64,000 bases of DNA from Streptomyces sp. YS415 (GCF_023544665.1 NZ_JAMJFL010000008.1:186001-250000), one strand, 5' to 3'. Positions 16,797-26,652 are shown, counted from the first letter of the stretch. Notes: generated from the sequence alone by a model not told the origin. Made by a program: numbers and translations.

Positions 16797-17009
16797 CGGC
16801 ACTCCTTCGTGATCAGCGGCTCCTGACCGGACAACTCCCGGGCCGCCCCGGATGATTCCCGGCGCCCCCTCCCTCGTAGGAGTGAGTCCGCCCGGCTTCT
16901 CCCCCGTACGACGGAGCCGGGCAAACCGCTCGCTCCGGCGATCCGGCGACCCCCGGCCCGGGACCAGCCTGAGGGCACGTGTCCACCGTCCAACGGCCCG
17001 GAGGCCCCC

Positions 17010-19115
17010 GTGCTCTCCACGCTCACCCGTGCGGCCACCCGCCGCCCGCTCACCGTCATCCTGCTCTGGCTGCTCTTCCTGCTGCTCGGCTTCGGCCTCG
17101 GCACGGGCGTCTTCGGGCGGCTCTCCGACGATGTGCCGGACGTCCCCGGCACCGAGTCGGAGCTGGCCGACCAATACCTGTCCCGCACGGACCCGGCCGG
17201 GGAGACCGTCACCGCGGTCGTCGCGGGCGAGTCGGTCTCGGACGCCGCCGTGCGCGCCCAGGTCGAACGGGCCGTCGCCGAGGTCCGGAAGATCGCCGGA
17301 GTGGCCGCCGTACCCGATCCGTACGCCACGCCCGGGCTCACCGCCCGGGACGGACAGGCCCTGATCATCCCGGTCACCTTCGAGGGCGGCCTCGACGACG
17401 ATGCCGAGGCGGACGCGACGGACGCCGCCGCCGAGCGCATCCGGCAGATCGAGGCGCCGGAGGTCCATGTCAGCGGCGGCGATCTGCTCGGCAGGCAGCT
17501 CGGCGAGCGGGCCCAGGAGGACGTCAAGAACGCCGAGTTGATCTCCCTGCCCGTCGTCCTCGCCCTGCTGCTCGTCGTGTTCGGCGGTCTGCGGGCCGCC
17601 GCCCTGCCGCTGGTGATCGCGGTCAGCGGGATCGCGGGCGCGTTCCTCGCGCTGTTCGCGTTCAGCGAGGTCACCGACATCTCGGTCTACGCCATCCAGG
17701 TCACCACCATGCTCGGCCTCGGACTCGCCGTGGACTACGCCCTGTTGATGCTGGTGCGGTTCCGGGAGGAGCGCCGGCACACCGACGACGTCGTGGAGGC
17801 CGTGCACCGCACGGTCGCAGCGGCCGGGCGGACCGTGCTGTTCTCCGGGCTCACCGTGGCCGTCAGCCTGACCGGGCTGCTGGTCTTCCCGAGCGTGTTC
17901 CTGCGCAGCATGGGTCTGGCGGTGGCCGCCGTGGTGGTCGTCGACATGCTCGCCGCGGTCACCCTGCTGCCCGCGCTGCTGACGAAGTTCGGCGGGAAGA
18001 TCCCGCCCGCGCGGGTCCGGCCGGACGCCGAGGAGGGCCGGCTCTTCGCCCGCCTGGCCCGGTTCGCCGCGCGCCGCCGGATCGCCGTGGTGGCCACCGT
18101 CGTACCGGTCCTGCTGGTCCTGGCGCTGCCGGTGGCCGGGCTGACGATCAACCTCGGCGACGCCCGGCAGCTGCCCGCGAGCACCGAGGCACGGCAGCTG
18201 TACGACACCGTCGAGGCCCACTTCCCGCCCGGTACCGGCGTCTCCCCGGTCACCGTCGTCGTCCGGCCCGGCACCGATCCGGTGACCGCCGAGCGGATCG
18301 GCGCGCTGTCCGGCGCCGAGTCCCGTCAACTGCCGGGCGGCAGCACGGTCGTGGAGGTCCGGCCGCCGGGCAGCGTCGACGGCGAGGCGGCGACCGGGCT
18401 CGTGGAGCGGATCCGGGAGCTGCGCGGTGACGAGCCGGTCGAGGTGACCGGATCGGCGGCCCGGCTGGTGGACTTCCGGGAGATGCTCGCCGCACGCGCC
18501 CCCTGGGCCGCCGCGACCGTCCTGGCGGGCATCTTCGTGCTGCTGTTCGCCTTCACCGGGTCGGTGCTGATCCCGCTGCGCACCATCGCCACCACCCTGC
18601 TCAGCCTCGGCGCCGCGCTCGGTGCGGTGGTGTGGGTGTTCCAGGACGGGCATCTGGCCGGGCTGCTGGGCGCGGAGGGCCTGGGCGCGCTGAGCCTCAC
18701 CGCGCCGCCGCTCATCATCGCCATCGCCTTCGGGCTCGCCATGGACTACGAGCTGTTCATCCTGGCCCGGATGCGCGAGGCCAGGGAGCGGGGCGAGGAC
18801 GAGCGGGAGGCCGTGGTGACCGGACTGCGCCGGTCCGGGCGCGTGGTGACCTGTGCCGCGCTGCTGCTCGCGATCGTCTTCGGCGCCTTCATGACGGGCG
18901 GCTTCTCGCCCATCCTCCAGATCGGTCTCGGGCTCACCCTGGCGGTGCTGATCGACGCCACCGTCGTACGGATGCTGCTGGTCCCGGCGACGATGGCGCT
19001 GCTCGGCCGCCGCGCCTGGTGGGCGCCCGCCCCGCTGCGGCGGATCCATGACCGGTTCGGGCTGCGGGAGGCGGCGGCCCCGGCTCCCGGGCCGCCCGTG
19101 GCGACGAAGGTCTGA
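17010..19115 (+). CDS. MMPL-family RND transporter
   Basis: A 701-residue inner-membrane exporter with the two-repeat RND layout: TM1 (LTVILLWLLFLLLGFGLG), a periplasmic loop, then TM2-6 at about residues 175-330 (LPVVLALLLVVFGGLRAAAL), TM7 near 360, a second loop, and TM8-12 at about 500-680. The proton-relay motif GLAVDYALLML in the first half and GLAMDYELFILARMREAR in the second are typical of MmpL/ActII-3 proteins. Such pumps export lipids or secondary metabolites. GTG 17010 follows GGAGG. The cargo is unknown. Confidence 0.92.
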   Translation: MLSTLTRAATRRPLTVILLWLLFLLLGFGLGTGVFGRLSDDVPDVPGTESELADQYLSRTDPAGETVTAVVAGESVSDAAVRAQVERAVAEVRKIAGVAAVPDPYATPGLTARDGQALIIPVTFEGGLDDDAEADATDAAAERIRQIEAPEVHVSGGDLLGRQLGERAQEDVKNAELISLPVVLALLLVVFGGLRAAALPLVIAVSGIAGAFLALFAFSEVTDISVYAIQVTTMLGLGLAVDYALLMLVRFREERRHTDDVVEAVHRTVAAAGRTVLFSGLTVAVSLTGLLVFPSVFLRSMGLAVAAVVVVDMLAAVTLLPALLTKFGGKIPPARVRPDAEEGRLFARLARFAARRRIAVVATVVPVLLVLALPVAGLTINLGDARQLPASTEARQLYDTVEAHFPPGTGVSPVTVVVRPGTDPVTAERIGALSGAESRQLPGGSTVVEVRPPGSVDGEAATGLVERIRELRGDEPVEVTGSAARLVDFREMLAARAPWAAATVLAGIFVLLFAFTGSVLIPLRTIATTLLSLGAALGAVVWVFQDGHLAGLLGAEGLGALSLTAPPLIIAIAFGLAMDYELFILARMREARERGEDEREAVVTGLRRSGRVVTCAALLLAIVFGAFMTGGFSPILQIGLGLTLAVLIDATVVRMLLVPATMALLGRRAWWAPAPLRRIHDRFGLREAAAPAPGPPVATKV

Positions 19116-19239
19116 GCCGTGCCGGACGTCTCGTCCGGCGCCCCGCCGGTGCACAGGAGCGTCCCGGGCCGGCCGCGCGCTGCAACGCCATCACGGGTTG
19201 AACTTGCTTGAAGGGCACGGGATTTATCCGCTTCACCTC

Positions 19240-19294
19240 TTGACGACCGCAGTGCCGGGGAGCACATTGGCGGCACTTTGAGAGCGCTCTCAAA
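19240..19294 (+). promoter_or_regulatory. Promoter with LacI-type operator before the GH16 glucanase gene
   Basis: TTGACG (19240-19245) and CACATT (19263-19268) have a 17-bp spacer. Just downstream is an 18-bp perfect palindrome, TTTGAGAGCGCTCTCAAA (19277-19294), that would cover the transcription start. Its core TGAGAGCGCTCTCA differs by one base per half-site from the CebR consensus TGGGAGCGCTCCCA known from Streptomyces cellulose utilisation. It is therefore a likely sugar-responsive LacI-family operator; the regulator is not encoded here. Confidence 0.75.
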
Positions 19295-19350
19295 CCGCGT
19301 TCAGAGGCTCCCCGCACCCCACATCCCGTACCCGAGAGGCAGCACCCCCC

Positions 19351-20736
19351 ATGAGTGAAACCTCCGGCTCACCCCGCAGACGAGTGCGCCCCCTGCGGCG
19401 CGCACTCGTCGCCCTGTTCAGCGCCATGGGCCTGGCGGCGGCCGCCGTCGCGTCCGCGGACGCCGCCGCTCCCCCACCCCCATCGGGCTGGACCCAGGTC
19501 TTCGTGGACGACTTCAACGGCGCAGCGGGCACCGGCGTCAACACCGCCAACTGGCAGTACGCCACCGGCCACGGCTACCCCGGCGGACCCGCCAACTGGG
19601 GCACCGGCGAGATCGAGAACATGACGTCCAGCACCAGCAACGTGGCCCTGGACGGCAACGGCAACCTCCGCATCACCCCCCGCCGCGACGCCTCCGGCAA
19701 CTGGACGTCCGGCCGGATCGAGACCAACCGCGGCGACTTCCAGCCCCCGGCGGGCGGCAAGCTGCGGGTGCAGTCCCGGATCCAGATGCCGAACGTCACC
19801 GGCGCGGCCGCCCGCGGCTACTGGCCGGCGTTCTGGATGCTGGGCACGCCCTACCGCGGCAACTACTGGAACTGGCCGAGCGTCGGCGAACTGGACATCA
19901 TGGAGAACGTCCAGGGCCTCAACACCGTGTGGTCGACGATCCACTGCGGCACGAGCCCCGGCGGGCCGTGCAACGAGACGACCGGCATCGGCGGCTCCCG
20001 CGCCTGTCCCGGCGCCACCTGCCAGGCGGGCTTCCACACCTACGCGCTGGAGTGGGACCGCTCGACCAGTCCGGAGCAGATCCGGTTCTACGTCGACGAC
20101 ATCAACTACCACACGGTACGGGCCGATCAGGTCGACGCCACGACCTGGCGGAACGCCACCGACCACGGCTTCTTCATCATCCTGAACGTGGCGATGGGCG
20201 GCGGTTTCGTCGACGCGTTCGGCGGCGGCCCCGACGCGGCGACCGTGCCCGGCCACCCGATGGTCGTCGACTACGTCCAGGTGCTCTCCAGCGGGAGCGG
20301 CACCACGCCTCCGCCGACCGGCAACCGCGACGCCTACAGCACCATCCAGGCCGAGTCCCGCGACAGCCAGTCCGGCACGATCACCGAGGCGACCTCGGAC
20401 ACCGGCGGCGGCCAGAACATCGGCGCGATCGCCAACGGTGACTGGGCACTGTTCCGGGGCGTCAACTTCGGCTCCACGGCGGCCACCCAGTTCGCCGCCC
20501 GGGTCGCGAGCGGGGCCGGGGCCGGGGTGAGCGGACTGGTCGAGGTGCGCCTGGACAGCCGTAGCAACGCGCCCATCGGCAGCTTTGCGCTGGCCAACAC
20601 CGGCGGCTGGCAGAGCTGGCGCACGGTCCCGGCCAACATCAGTGCGGTGACGGGCACGCACGATGTGTACCTGACCTTCACCAGCGGGCAGCCCGCCGAC
20701 TTCGTGAACGTCAACTGGTTCAACTTCCGCCGCTGA
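19351..20736 (+). CDS. Secreted GH16 endo-beta-1,3-glucanase with C-terminal CBM6
   Basis: A 461-residue secreted enzyme. Residues 1-39 are an Arg-rich signal peptide ending ASADAAA. Residues about 45-315 are GH16, with catalytic motif E180-L-D-I-M-E185 after WPAFWMLG. After a short TTPPPTG linker, residues about 330-461 are a CBM6 (YSTIQAESRDSQSG, NGDWALFRGVNFG, WQSWRTV) that binds beta-glucan. It should hydrolyse laminarin-like or fungal cell-wall beta-1,3-glucans outside the cell. Regulation is probably by the palindrome at 19277-19294. Six cysteines in the catalytic part may form disulfides. Confidence 0.93.
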   Translation: MSETSGSPRRRVRPLRRALVALFSAMGLAAAAVASADAAAPPPPSGWTQVFVDDFNGAAGTGVNTANWQYATGHGYPGGPANWGTGEIENMTSSTSNVALDGNGNLRITPRRDASGNWTSGRIETNRGDFQPPAGGKLRVQSRIQMPNVTGAAARGYWPAFWMLGTPYRGNYWNWPSVGELDIMENVQGLNTVWSTIHCGTSPGGPCNETTGIGGSRACPGATCQAGFHTYALEWDRSTSPEQIRFYVDDINYHTVRADQVDATTWRNATDHGFFIILNVAMGGGFVDAFGGGPDAATVPGHPMVVDYVQVLSSGSGTTPPPTGNRDAYSTIQAESRDSQSGTITEATSDTGGGQNIGAIANGDWALFRGVNFGSTAATQFAARVASGAGAGVSGLVEVRLDSRSNAPIGSFALANTGGWQSWRTVPANISAVTGTHDVYLTFTSGQPADFVNVNWFNFRR

Positions 20737-20764
20737 GCGGCTCATCCACAGTGGCGGCACTCGA

Positions 20765-20798
20765 CGTGGTCCGTCCGGCGTCGACCGCACGGACCACG
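20765..20798. terminator. Bidirectional hairpin terminator
   Basis: CGTGGTCCGT (20765-20774) and ACGGACCACG (20789-20798) form a perfect 10-bp stem with a 14-nt loop. It lies in the 74-bp gap between the convergent GH16 and haloperoxidase genes. No U-tract is present, as is common in Streptomyces. Confidence 0.7.
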
Positions 20799-20810
20799 CC
20801 TCGGTTCACG

Positions 20811-22292
20811 TCAGCGGACGCTGCGCAGTTCGTTGTCGAAGACGTAGTTGCCGACGTCCTTGCCCAGTTCGATTCCGTCGGTGGCGTCCCAGGGGAAGTG
20901 CACGCCGAGCCAGACGCGGCTGTTGGCGTTCTCGGTCGCCGCCTGGCTGAAGCTGGTGAAGGTGCGCTGCCGGACGGGGGACTGCCGGTCCTCCGTGGTC
21001 ATCGTGAACGTGATGTTGTCGGTGCCGAAGTACCGCGCCATCACCGTGGCCCACGCCGAGCCGAACGTGGCATGGCCGGAAGCCCACGCGGGGAAGCAGG
21101 GACTGACGTTCACACCGTCCAGGTTCTTCAGCAGCGGCTTCCAGTCGGGGTCGATGCCCGACTCACGGATGGCGGAGACGGGGCGCCACAGATCGATGGA
21201 GGTCTGGTACTTCACGTCCCGCACCGCGATCCCGGCATCGGCGAGGGCGAGCGAGACGAGGGTGAACAGCCGGGCGTTCTGGTACGTGCTGAGCCTGCGG
21301 GCCTCCGCGACATGCCGGGTGGCCTGGATCAGCTGACCCGGCGGCTTGTACGTGCCGTCCAGGTCGTTGGCCCAGAACCAGGCGGCGGCTTCCTGCTCGG
21401 TGGTGCGGGTGATCTGCTCCTCGGGAGTCCTGGCAGTGGGGCCGTCCGCGCCGAGGGTGCGTACGGCTTCGACCTGCTTCTTGTACTCGTCACTGGCCAG
21501 CAGCTTCTCGTACGTGCCGTACGTTCCCGGAGTGGTCGGCCGGAACTGGGATCCCGAGGTCAGCGTGAACGGCGTGACCAGCCCCCAGTTGGGGTCGACG
21601 GCCTCGCTGTCCTCGTCGCACTTGGCGTCGGGCATGTCCGGGTAGCTGGTGTGGCGCCAAGCGCCGGGCTTGTTGTCGGCGGTGTAGGCGCGCTCGTTGT
21701 CGGATCGGTCGCCTGTGCGTGCGGTGAGCATCCGGTTCACCACATGGCTGACGATGCTGTGGTCGAGGATGTCCTCGCCCGTCGGCTCCGAACCGAACCG
21801 GTCCCGGAACTTGTTGTCGAGGTACAGCGGCAGGTCCGGCTGCTGCGGATCCCGGCCGAAGATCTCGAGCAGCACGTTGTACGCCGTGCGGCCGATCACC
21901 CGCTCCTCCTCGTCCGGCCCCTCGCTGATGGCCCAGTACCTGTCGGCCTGGAGGTACGGCGCGTAGTCGTAACCGCCCTTCCACCGCAGCCGGTACGAGC
22001 TCTCCGCGTCGTACATGGCGGCATTCAGCATCGCGGCCGCTCTGGCCATCCGGCCCGGCGAGGATCTGTCCTCACGGCGGATGAGTTCGAGCAGGACGTC
22101 GTTCCAGTAGATCACCGGGTCGGCGATCGTCTGCGGTGGCAGTGCGGCCACCGCGGGCTGCGGGGACGCGCCGAGAACGGTGCCCGTGGCCGCGAGGACG
22201 ATCACCGAGGCCATCAGGCGCGTGCGCAGCCCGCGCGCTCCGCGGCGACGACGTCTCCCGTCCGCTTCCGGTCCATGTTCCGAACTGGTCAT
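20811..22292 (-). CDS. Secreted vanadium-dependent haloperoxidase / PAP2 superfamily protein
   Basis: About 493 residues. From ATG 22292 (GGGAGGGG upstream) an Arg-rich N-terminus (RRRRRGARG) leads into a hydrophobic segment, MASVIVLAATGTVLGA, and a PAVAA cleavage site, so it is exported. The vanadate/phosphate pocket is present: a K-x8-R-P segment (KYQTSIDLWRP, two residues longer than the usual K-x6-R-P), CFPAWASGHATFG (SGH), and SRVWLGVHFPWD, an exact SR-x5-H-x3-D with the axial histidine. Such enzymes oxidise halides with H2O2, but some family members are acid phosphatases. An in-frame GTG or ATG further upstream is less likely. Confidence 0.88.
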   Translation of the reverse strand: MTSSEHGPEADGRRRRRGARGLRTRLMASVIVLAATGTVLGASPQPAVAALPPQTIADPVIYWNDVLLELIRREDRSSPGRMARAAAMLNAAMYDAESSYRLRWKGGYDYAPYLQADRYWAISEGPDEEERVIGRTAYNVLLEIFGRDPQQPDLPLYLDNKFRDRFGSEPTGEDILDHSIVSHVVNRMLTARTGDRSDNERAYTADNKPGAWRHTSYPDMPDAKCDEDSEAVDPNWGLVTPFTLTSGSQFRPTTPGTYGTYEKLLASDEYKKQVEAVRTLGADGPTARTPEEQITRTTEQEAAAWFWANDLDGTYKPPGQLIQATRHVAEARRLSTYQNARLFTLVSLALADAGIAVRDVKYQTSIDLWRPVSAIRESGIDPDWKPLLKNLDGVNVSPCFPAWASGHATFGSAWATVMARYFGTDNITFTMTTEDRQSPVRQRTFTSFSQAATENANSRVWLGVHFPWDATDGIELGKDVGNYVFDNELRSVR

Positions 22293-22467
22293 GCCCACCC
22301 CTCCCGAACTGGGACCGCCTGGTACGGCCGAGGCGGCCCACGGGTCACCGGCGTCGGCACCGGCTCCGCATCTGATCGTTCCGGTCAGCGAGTTGAGAGG
22401 TCTTGGAAGAATCCGCCCACTGGCCATCCGTATGCTTCACGGCCCTCGCCCCCATGCCACTGTCCGG

Positions 22468-23376
22468 TCACGCGGACACGGCGAGGTGCGCCATGGGGGC
22501 GCTGGTGATCTCACCGGCGAAGCGGTCGGCCATCGGGAGGCCGGTGACCGGGGACTGGCGGGCGGCGAGAAACGCGCGCGGCTTCGAGCCGGTCATCGTC
22601 CGGAAGTCGAGGTTGAGGTGGGGCTGGTCGTAGTAGCCGCAGACCGCTGCCACGTGCGCCGGTGGATACCCGTCGGTGAGGAGACGCAGCGCCCGGCCGA
22701 GGCGAGCGACGCGGGCCACCGCCTTCGGAGTGAGCCCGATCTGTTCCTGGAACCGCTTCTCCAACTGGCGGGTGCTCCAACCGACTTCGGCCGCCAGCCG
22801 GGGTATCGACACCGCTCCCGCATTCCGTGCGATGCGCCGCCAGGCCCACTCGACACGCGGCGCATGCGGCCGTGCACCTGCGAGCGCGTCGACCAGAGCG
22901 GCGTCGAGGAGCGCGAAGCGCCGGCGCCAGGACGGCAACGCCGTCAGCGCCTCGCCCAGCCGGTGGGCCCGGGCCCCCACCACGTCGTCGAGCCGGAGAT
23001 GCCGCCCGGCGAGTTCGCCCATCGGGACACCCAGCAGACGGAACGCCGTCCAGGGCGCCAACACCACTTCCAGAGTGGCGAGATGACCGTCATGCTCACC
23101 GACTGCCGCTCGGGTCTGCAGCCCGGACACGAGGGAGGTGAGGGCGATCGGTGGCCCGGTGTGCCCGACGGGAGTGAGCCGTACGGCTTCGGAGAAGCCC
23201 AGCATCACCGTCACCCAGGCGCCCGGGACTTCCAGCCGGCGCCGGGGCAGCCCGTTCTCGAGCCGTGTACCCCGGTACGAACGCACCCCTGGCCGCAGTC
23301 GTCGGTGCGGTAACGCCTCGACGACCTCCCACGCACCGTCCGGATCCGCGAGACGACGCACCACTCCCACCACCAT
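22468..23376 (-). CDS. AraC-family transcriptional regulator
   Basis: A 302-residue regulator. The N-terminal about 150 residues form a sensor-like domain (SYRGTRLENGLPRRRLEVPG). The C-terminal AraC HTH pair is seen in SIPRLAAEVGWSTRQLEKRF and PPAHVAAVCGYYDQPHLNLDFRTMTG, with the second helix ending in SKPRAF. It lies just downstream of a two-copy 26-bp repeat that may be its own operator. Targets are unknown; the haloperoxidase gene follows on the same strand after about 175 bp. Confidence 0.88.
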   Translation of the reverse strand: MVVGVVRRLADPDGAWEVVEALPHRRLRPGVRSYRGTRLENGLPRRRLEVPGAWVTVMLGFSEAVRLTPVGHTGPPIALTSLVSGLQTRAAVGEHDGHLATLEVVLAPWTAFRLLGVPMGELAGRHLRLDDVVGARAHRLGEALTALPSWRRRFALLDAALVDALAGARPHAPRVEWAWRRIARNAGAVSIPRLAAEVGWSTRQLEKRFQEQIGLTPKAVARVARLGRALRLLTDGYPPAHVAAVCGYYDQPHLNLDFRTMTGSKPRAFLAARQSPVTGLPMADRFAGEITSAPMAHLAVSA

Positions 23377-23414
23377 GGCCCTCCCCCACCGTCACCCTCG
23401 ACGTAGCGTTCCCG

Positions 23415-23466
23415 GACCGGTGTGTCGAAATCAAGGCGGAGACCGGTGTGTCGAAATGAAGGCCGA
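23415..23466. promoter_or_regulatory. Two-copy 26-bp direct repeat upstream of the AraC-family gene
   Basis: Two adjoining copies at 23415-23440 and 23441-23466 share GACCGGTGTGTCGAAAT then C/G and AAGGC. They differ at only two positions. They lie 39 bp upstream of the AraC start at 23376. AraC proteins bind direct repeats, so this is a good candidate operator for autoregulation. Confidence 0.65.
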
Positions 23467-23517
23467 GGGCGGGGGTACGTCCAGGCCATGGCCGCACGCT
23501 CCTGCCTCCCTCGCCCC

Positions 23518-24411
23518 CTACCGCAGCTCCGCCCGGAACACCGCCGGAGTCATGTCCGTGTGCTGGTGGAAGAACTTGGAGAAGTTCGCCGCGTCCGGGA
23601 AGCCCACCGCCACCCCGACCCGCCCGATCGGCAGGTCCGTGTGCGCCAGCAGCCGCTTGGCCTCCAGGACCACCCGCTTGTCGATGAAGCCCTTCGGCGT
23701 CTCGCCCGTCGCTGCCCGTACCGCCCGCACCAGAGTGCGCCGCGAGTAGCCGAGCTGATCGGCGTACGCGCTCACGCTGTGGTTCGTGGCGAAGCCGCGT
23801 TCCACCGCGTCCCGGAAGAGGGTGAAGGCCGAGCCGGCGTCGCGGCGGGCCGCGTCCTGGGAGCTGGCCGCGAGGTGCGCCAGGCGCAGCAGGAACGCCG
23901 AGAGGGAGTGGCGCAGGACCGCCGTGTGCAGGCTGAGGGGCAGCGTCGCCGTGTCCTTGTACTCGCGGCGCAGCTGGTCGAGCGCCGCCTGGAGGGCGCT
24001 GCGCTGCGGCTCGTCGGGGTGGAGCAGGGGCGGCAGGTCGTAGCGGTAGAGGCCGGTCGCCTCCACCGTCGCCCGGGGCAGAAAGCCGGGTTGCATGGTG
24101 AGGACGGTTCCCCGGTACTCGCTCGTCGGCGAGAAGCGGTGGATCTGCCCCGGGCGGATCCAGAGCAGATCGCCGGGGCCCGCCTCGTACTCGGTGAAGT
24201 CGACCATGTGCCGGACGGGTCCCGCACCGAAGAGCATCACGACATGGAAGTCGATGCGGTGCACCCGTTCCAGCGGCACATCGGCGTGCCAGCTGCGGTC
24301 GGGGCGCATCGGGCCGACCTGCATGCCGACGCCGAGCACACTCCGGTCGACCGGGAAGGGGAAGGTTCTGATCCCGTCCTCGACGCCGCCTTGCACCGTT
24401 TCGTCCGCCAT
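23518..24411 (-). CDS. AraC-family transcriptional regulator with cupin sensor domain
   Basis: A 297-residue protein. The N-terminal half is an AraC-type cupin (HADVPLERVHRIDFHVVMLF, GDLLWIRPGQIHRFSP). The C-terminal half has the HTH pair SAYADQLGYSRRTLVRAV and IGRVGVAVGFPDAANFSKFFHQHTDM. It is divergent from the tkt operon with 147 bp between starts. That region holds the 15-bp palindrome at 24490-24504, so control of the pentose-phosphate operon is possible but not shown. Confidence 0.9.
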   Translation of the reverse strand: MADETVQGGVEDGIRTFPFPVDRSVLGVGMQVGPMRPDRSWHADVPLERVHRIDFHVVMLFGAGPVRHMVDFTEYEAGPGDLLWIRPGQIHRFSPTSEYRGTVLTMQPGFLPRATVEATGLYRYDLPPLLHPDEPQRSALQAALDQLRREYKDTATLPLSLHTAVLRHSLSAFLLRLAHLAASSQDAARRDAGSAFTLFRDAVERGFATNHSVSAYADQLGYSRRTLVRAVRAATGETPKGFIDKRVVLEAKRLLAHTDLPIGRVGVAVGFPDAANFSKFFHQHTDMTPAVFRAELR

Positions 24412-24489
24412 ATCCTGCTCGTACCGCCTCGATCAAGCGCCCGGTGTCCCACTTTCACCACAGGCTGACACACGGCGACCTTCCCTGGA

Positions 24490-24504
24490 AAAAGTCAGAC
24501 TTTT
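24490..24504. promoter_or_regulatory. 15-bp palindrome before the tkt operon
   Basis: AAAAGTC-A-GACTTTT is a perfect palindrome with a single central base in an AT-rich island of an otherwise GC-rich region. It lies 54 bp upstream of the tkt ATG, between two divergent genes. It is a likely operator for a dimeric regulator; which one is not evident. Confidence 0.6.
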
Positions 24505-24557
24505 ACTTTTGAACGCGTCAGAGCAGAAACCCCCCTCCCTGCGAGGAGTTCTTGAAG

Positions 24558-26633
24558 ATGAGCACGCAGACACCGGACCGCTTCGAATGGACCGAACTCG
24601 ACCGGCGTGCCGTCGACACCGCGCGCCTGCTGGCGGCGGACGCCGTGCAGAAGGTCGGCAACGGCCACCCCGGCACCGCGATGAGCCTCGCGCCCGCCGC
24701 GTACACGATCTTTCAGAAGGTGATGCGGCATGACCCCGCCGATCCCGAGTGGACCGGCCGGGACCGCTTCGTCCTCTCCCCCGGCCACACCTCGCTGACC
24801 CTCTACACGCAGCTCTTCCTCGCCGGGTACGAACTGGAGCTGGACGACCTCAAGGCCTTCCGCACCCAGGGTTCGAAGACCCCGGGTCACCCGGAGTACG
24901 GCCACACCGCGGGCGTGGAGACCACCACGGGACCGCTCGGCCAGGGCCTCGCGAACGCCGTCGGGATGGCGATGGCCGCCCGCTACGAGCGCGGCCTGTT
25001 CGATCCCGAGGCCCCCGCGGGCGAGTCGCCGTTCGACCACACCATCTGGGCGATCGTCTCCGACGGCGACCTCGAGGAGGGCGTCTCCGCCGAGGCCTCC
25101 TCGCTGGCCGGCCACCAGAGGCTCGGCAACCTGGTCCTCGTCTACGACGACAACCACATCTCCATCGAGGGCGACACCGCCACCGCGTTCTCCGAGGACG
25201 TGCTGAAGCGGTACGAGGCCTACGGCTGGCACACCCAGCGCATCGCGCCCACCGAGGACGGCGACGTCGACGTGCACGCCCTGTACGCGGCGCTGCAGGC
25301 CGCCCGGGCCGAGACGGGGCGCCCCTCGATCATCGCCATGCGCACGATCATCGCCTGGCCCGCCCCGAACGCCCGCGACACCGAGGCCTCCCACGGCTCC
25401 GCGCTCGGCGAGGACGAGATCGCCGCCACCAAGCGGCTGCTCGGCTTCGACCCCGCCCGCACCTTCGAGGTCGCCGACGAGGTGCTGGCGCACAGCCGCC
25501 GCGCCCTGGACCGGGGCGCCGAGGCGCACGCCGCCTGGGACAAGCGGATCGACAAGTGGCGCGGCGCCCAGCCCGAGCGCGCGCAGCTCTTCGACCGGGT
25601 CGTCGCCGGTCAGCTCCCCGAGGGCTGGGAGGCCTCCGTCCCGGTGTTCGAGCCCGGGAAGTCCGTCGCCACCCGGGCCGCCTCCGGCAAGGTCCTCCAG
25701 GCGCTCGGCGCGGTCCTCCCCGAGCTGTGGGGCGGCTCCGCCGACCTGGCCGGCTCCAACAACACCACCATCGACAAGGGCAGCTCCTTCCTGCCCGAGG
25801 GCAACCCGCTGCCGGAGGCCGACCCCTACGGCCGTACCGTCCACTTCGGCATCCGCGAGTTCTCCATGGCCGCGGAGATGAACGGCATCGCCCTGCACGG
25901 CAACACCCGCATCTACGGCGGCACCTTCCTGGTGTTCTCCGACTACATGCGCAACGCCGTCCGGATGTCCGCGCTGATGCAGCTCCCGGTCACCTATGTG
26001 TGGACGCACGACTCCATCGGCCTCGGCGAGGACGGCCCCACCCACCAGCCGGTCGAGCACCTGGCCTCGCTGCGCGCCATCCCGGGCCTGAACCTCGTGC
26101 GGCCCGCCGACGCCAACGAGACCGCCGTCGCCTGGGCGGAGATCCTGCGCCGGCACGCCACCGACCCGGCCCCGCACGGACTCGCGCTGACCCGCCAGGG
26201 CGTGCCGACCTACGAGCGCAACGAGGACGCGGCCAAGGGCGGTTACGTCCTGCGCGAGTCCTCGACCGGGACGCCGGACGTCGTCCTGATCGCCACCGGC
26301 TCCGAGGTGCAGCTCGCCGTCGCCGCGCGCGAGCAGCTGGAGGCCGAGGGGATCGGCACCCGCGTGGTGTCGATGCCGTCCGTGGAGTGGTTCGAGCAGC
26401 AGCCGCGCGCGTACCGCGAGGCCGTCGTTCCCCCGTCCGTGCGAGCGCGTGTCGCCGTCGAGGCGGGGATCGGTCTGACGTGGTACCGGTTCGTGGGTGA
26501 CGCAGGACGCATTGTCTCCCTCGAACACTTCGGCGCCTCCGCCGACGCCCGGACCCTGTTCGCCGAGTACGGCTTCACCGCCGAGAACGTCGCCGCCGCA
26601 GCCAGGGAATCCCTCGCCGCCGCGCGTGGTTGA
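24558..26633 (+). CDS. tkt: Transketolase
   Basis: A 691-residue thiamine-diphosphate enzyme that moves two-carbon ketol units between pentose, tetrose and hexose phosphates. The N-terminus has [15 protein letters not shown]; the ThDP-binding motif is [17 protein letters not shown] followed by DDNHIS; the pyrimidine domain has [24 protein letters not shown] and [18 protein letters not shown] 24558 is 9 nt behind AGGAG and is preferred to the in-frame TTG 24552. It is the first gene of a six-gene operon that covers most of the pentose-phosphate pathway, matching my memory of S. coelicolor tktB (SCO6663). Confidence 0.97.
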   Translation: MSTQTPDRFEWTELDRRAVDTARLLAADAVQKVGNGHPGTAMSLAPAAYTIFQKVMRHDPADPEWTGRDRFVLSPGHTSLTLYTQLFLAGYELELDDLKAFRTQGSKTPGHPEYGHTAGVETTTGPLGQGLANAVGMAMAARYERGLFDPEAPAGESPFDHTIWAIVSDGDLEEGVSAEASSLAGHQRLGNLVLVYDDNHISIEGDTATAFSEDVLKRYEAYGWHTQRIAPTEDGDVDVHALYAALQAARAETGRPSIIAMRTIIAWPAPNARDTEASHGSALGEDEIAATKRLLGFDPARTFEVADEVLAHSRRALDRGAEAHAAWDKRIDKWRGAQPERAQLFDRVVAGQLPEGWEASVPVFEPGKSVATRAASGKVLQALGAVLPELWGGSADLAGSNNTTIDKGSSFLPEGNPLPEADPYGRTVHFGIREFSMAAEMNGIALHGNTRIYGGTFLVFSDYMRNAVRMSALMQLPVTYVWTHDSIGLGEDGPTHQPVEHLASLRAIPGLNLVRPADANETAVAWAEILRRHATDPAPHGLALTRQGVPTYERNEDAAKGGYVLRESSTGTPDVVLIATGSEVQLAVAAREQLEAEGIGTRVVSMPSVEWFEQQPRAYREAVVPPSVRARVAVEAGIGLTWYRFVGDAGRIVSLEHFGASADARTLFAEYGFTAENVAAAARESLAAARG

Positions 26634-26652
26634 TCCGACCGCCAGAAAGAAG

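Noticed and set aside
16350..19154. A 934-codon open frame on the minus strand covering the MMPL gene
   Set aside because: Its product upstream of the VOC domain is Arg/Gly/Gln/His low-complexity, the mirror of membrane-protein codons; only the last 148 codons are a gene.
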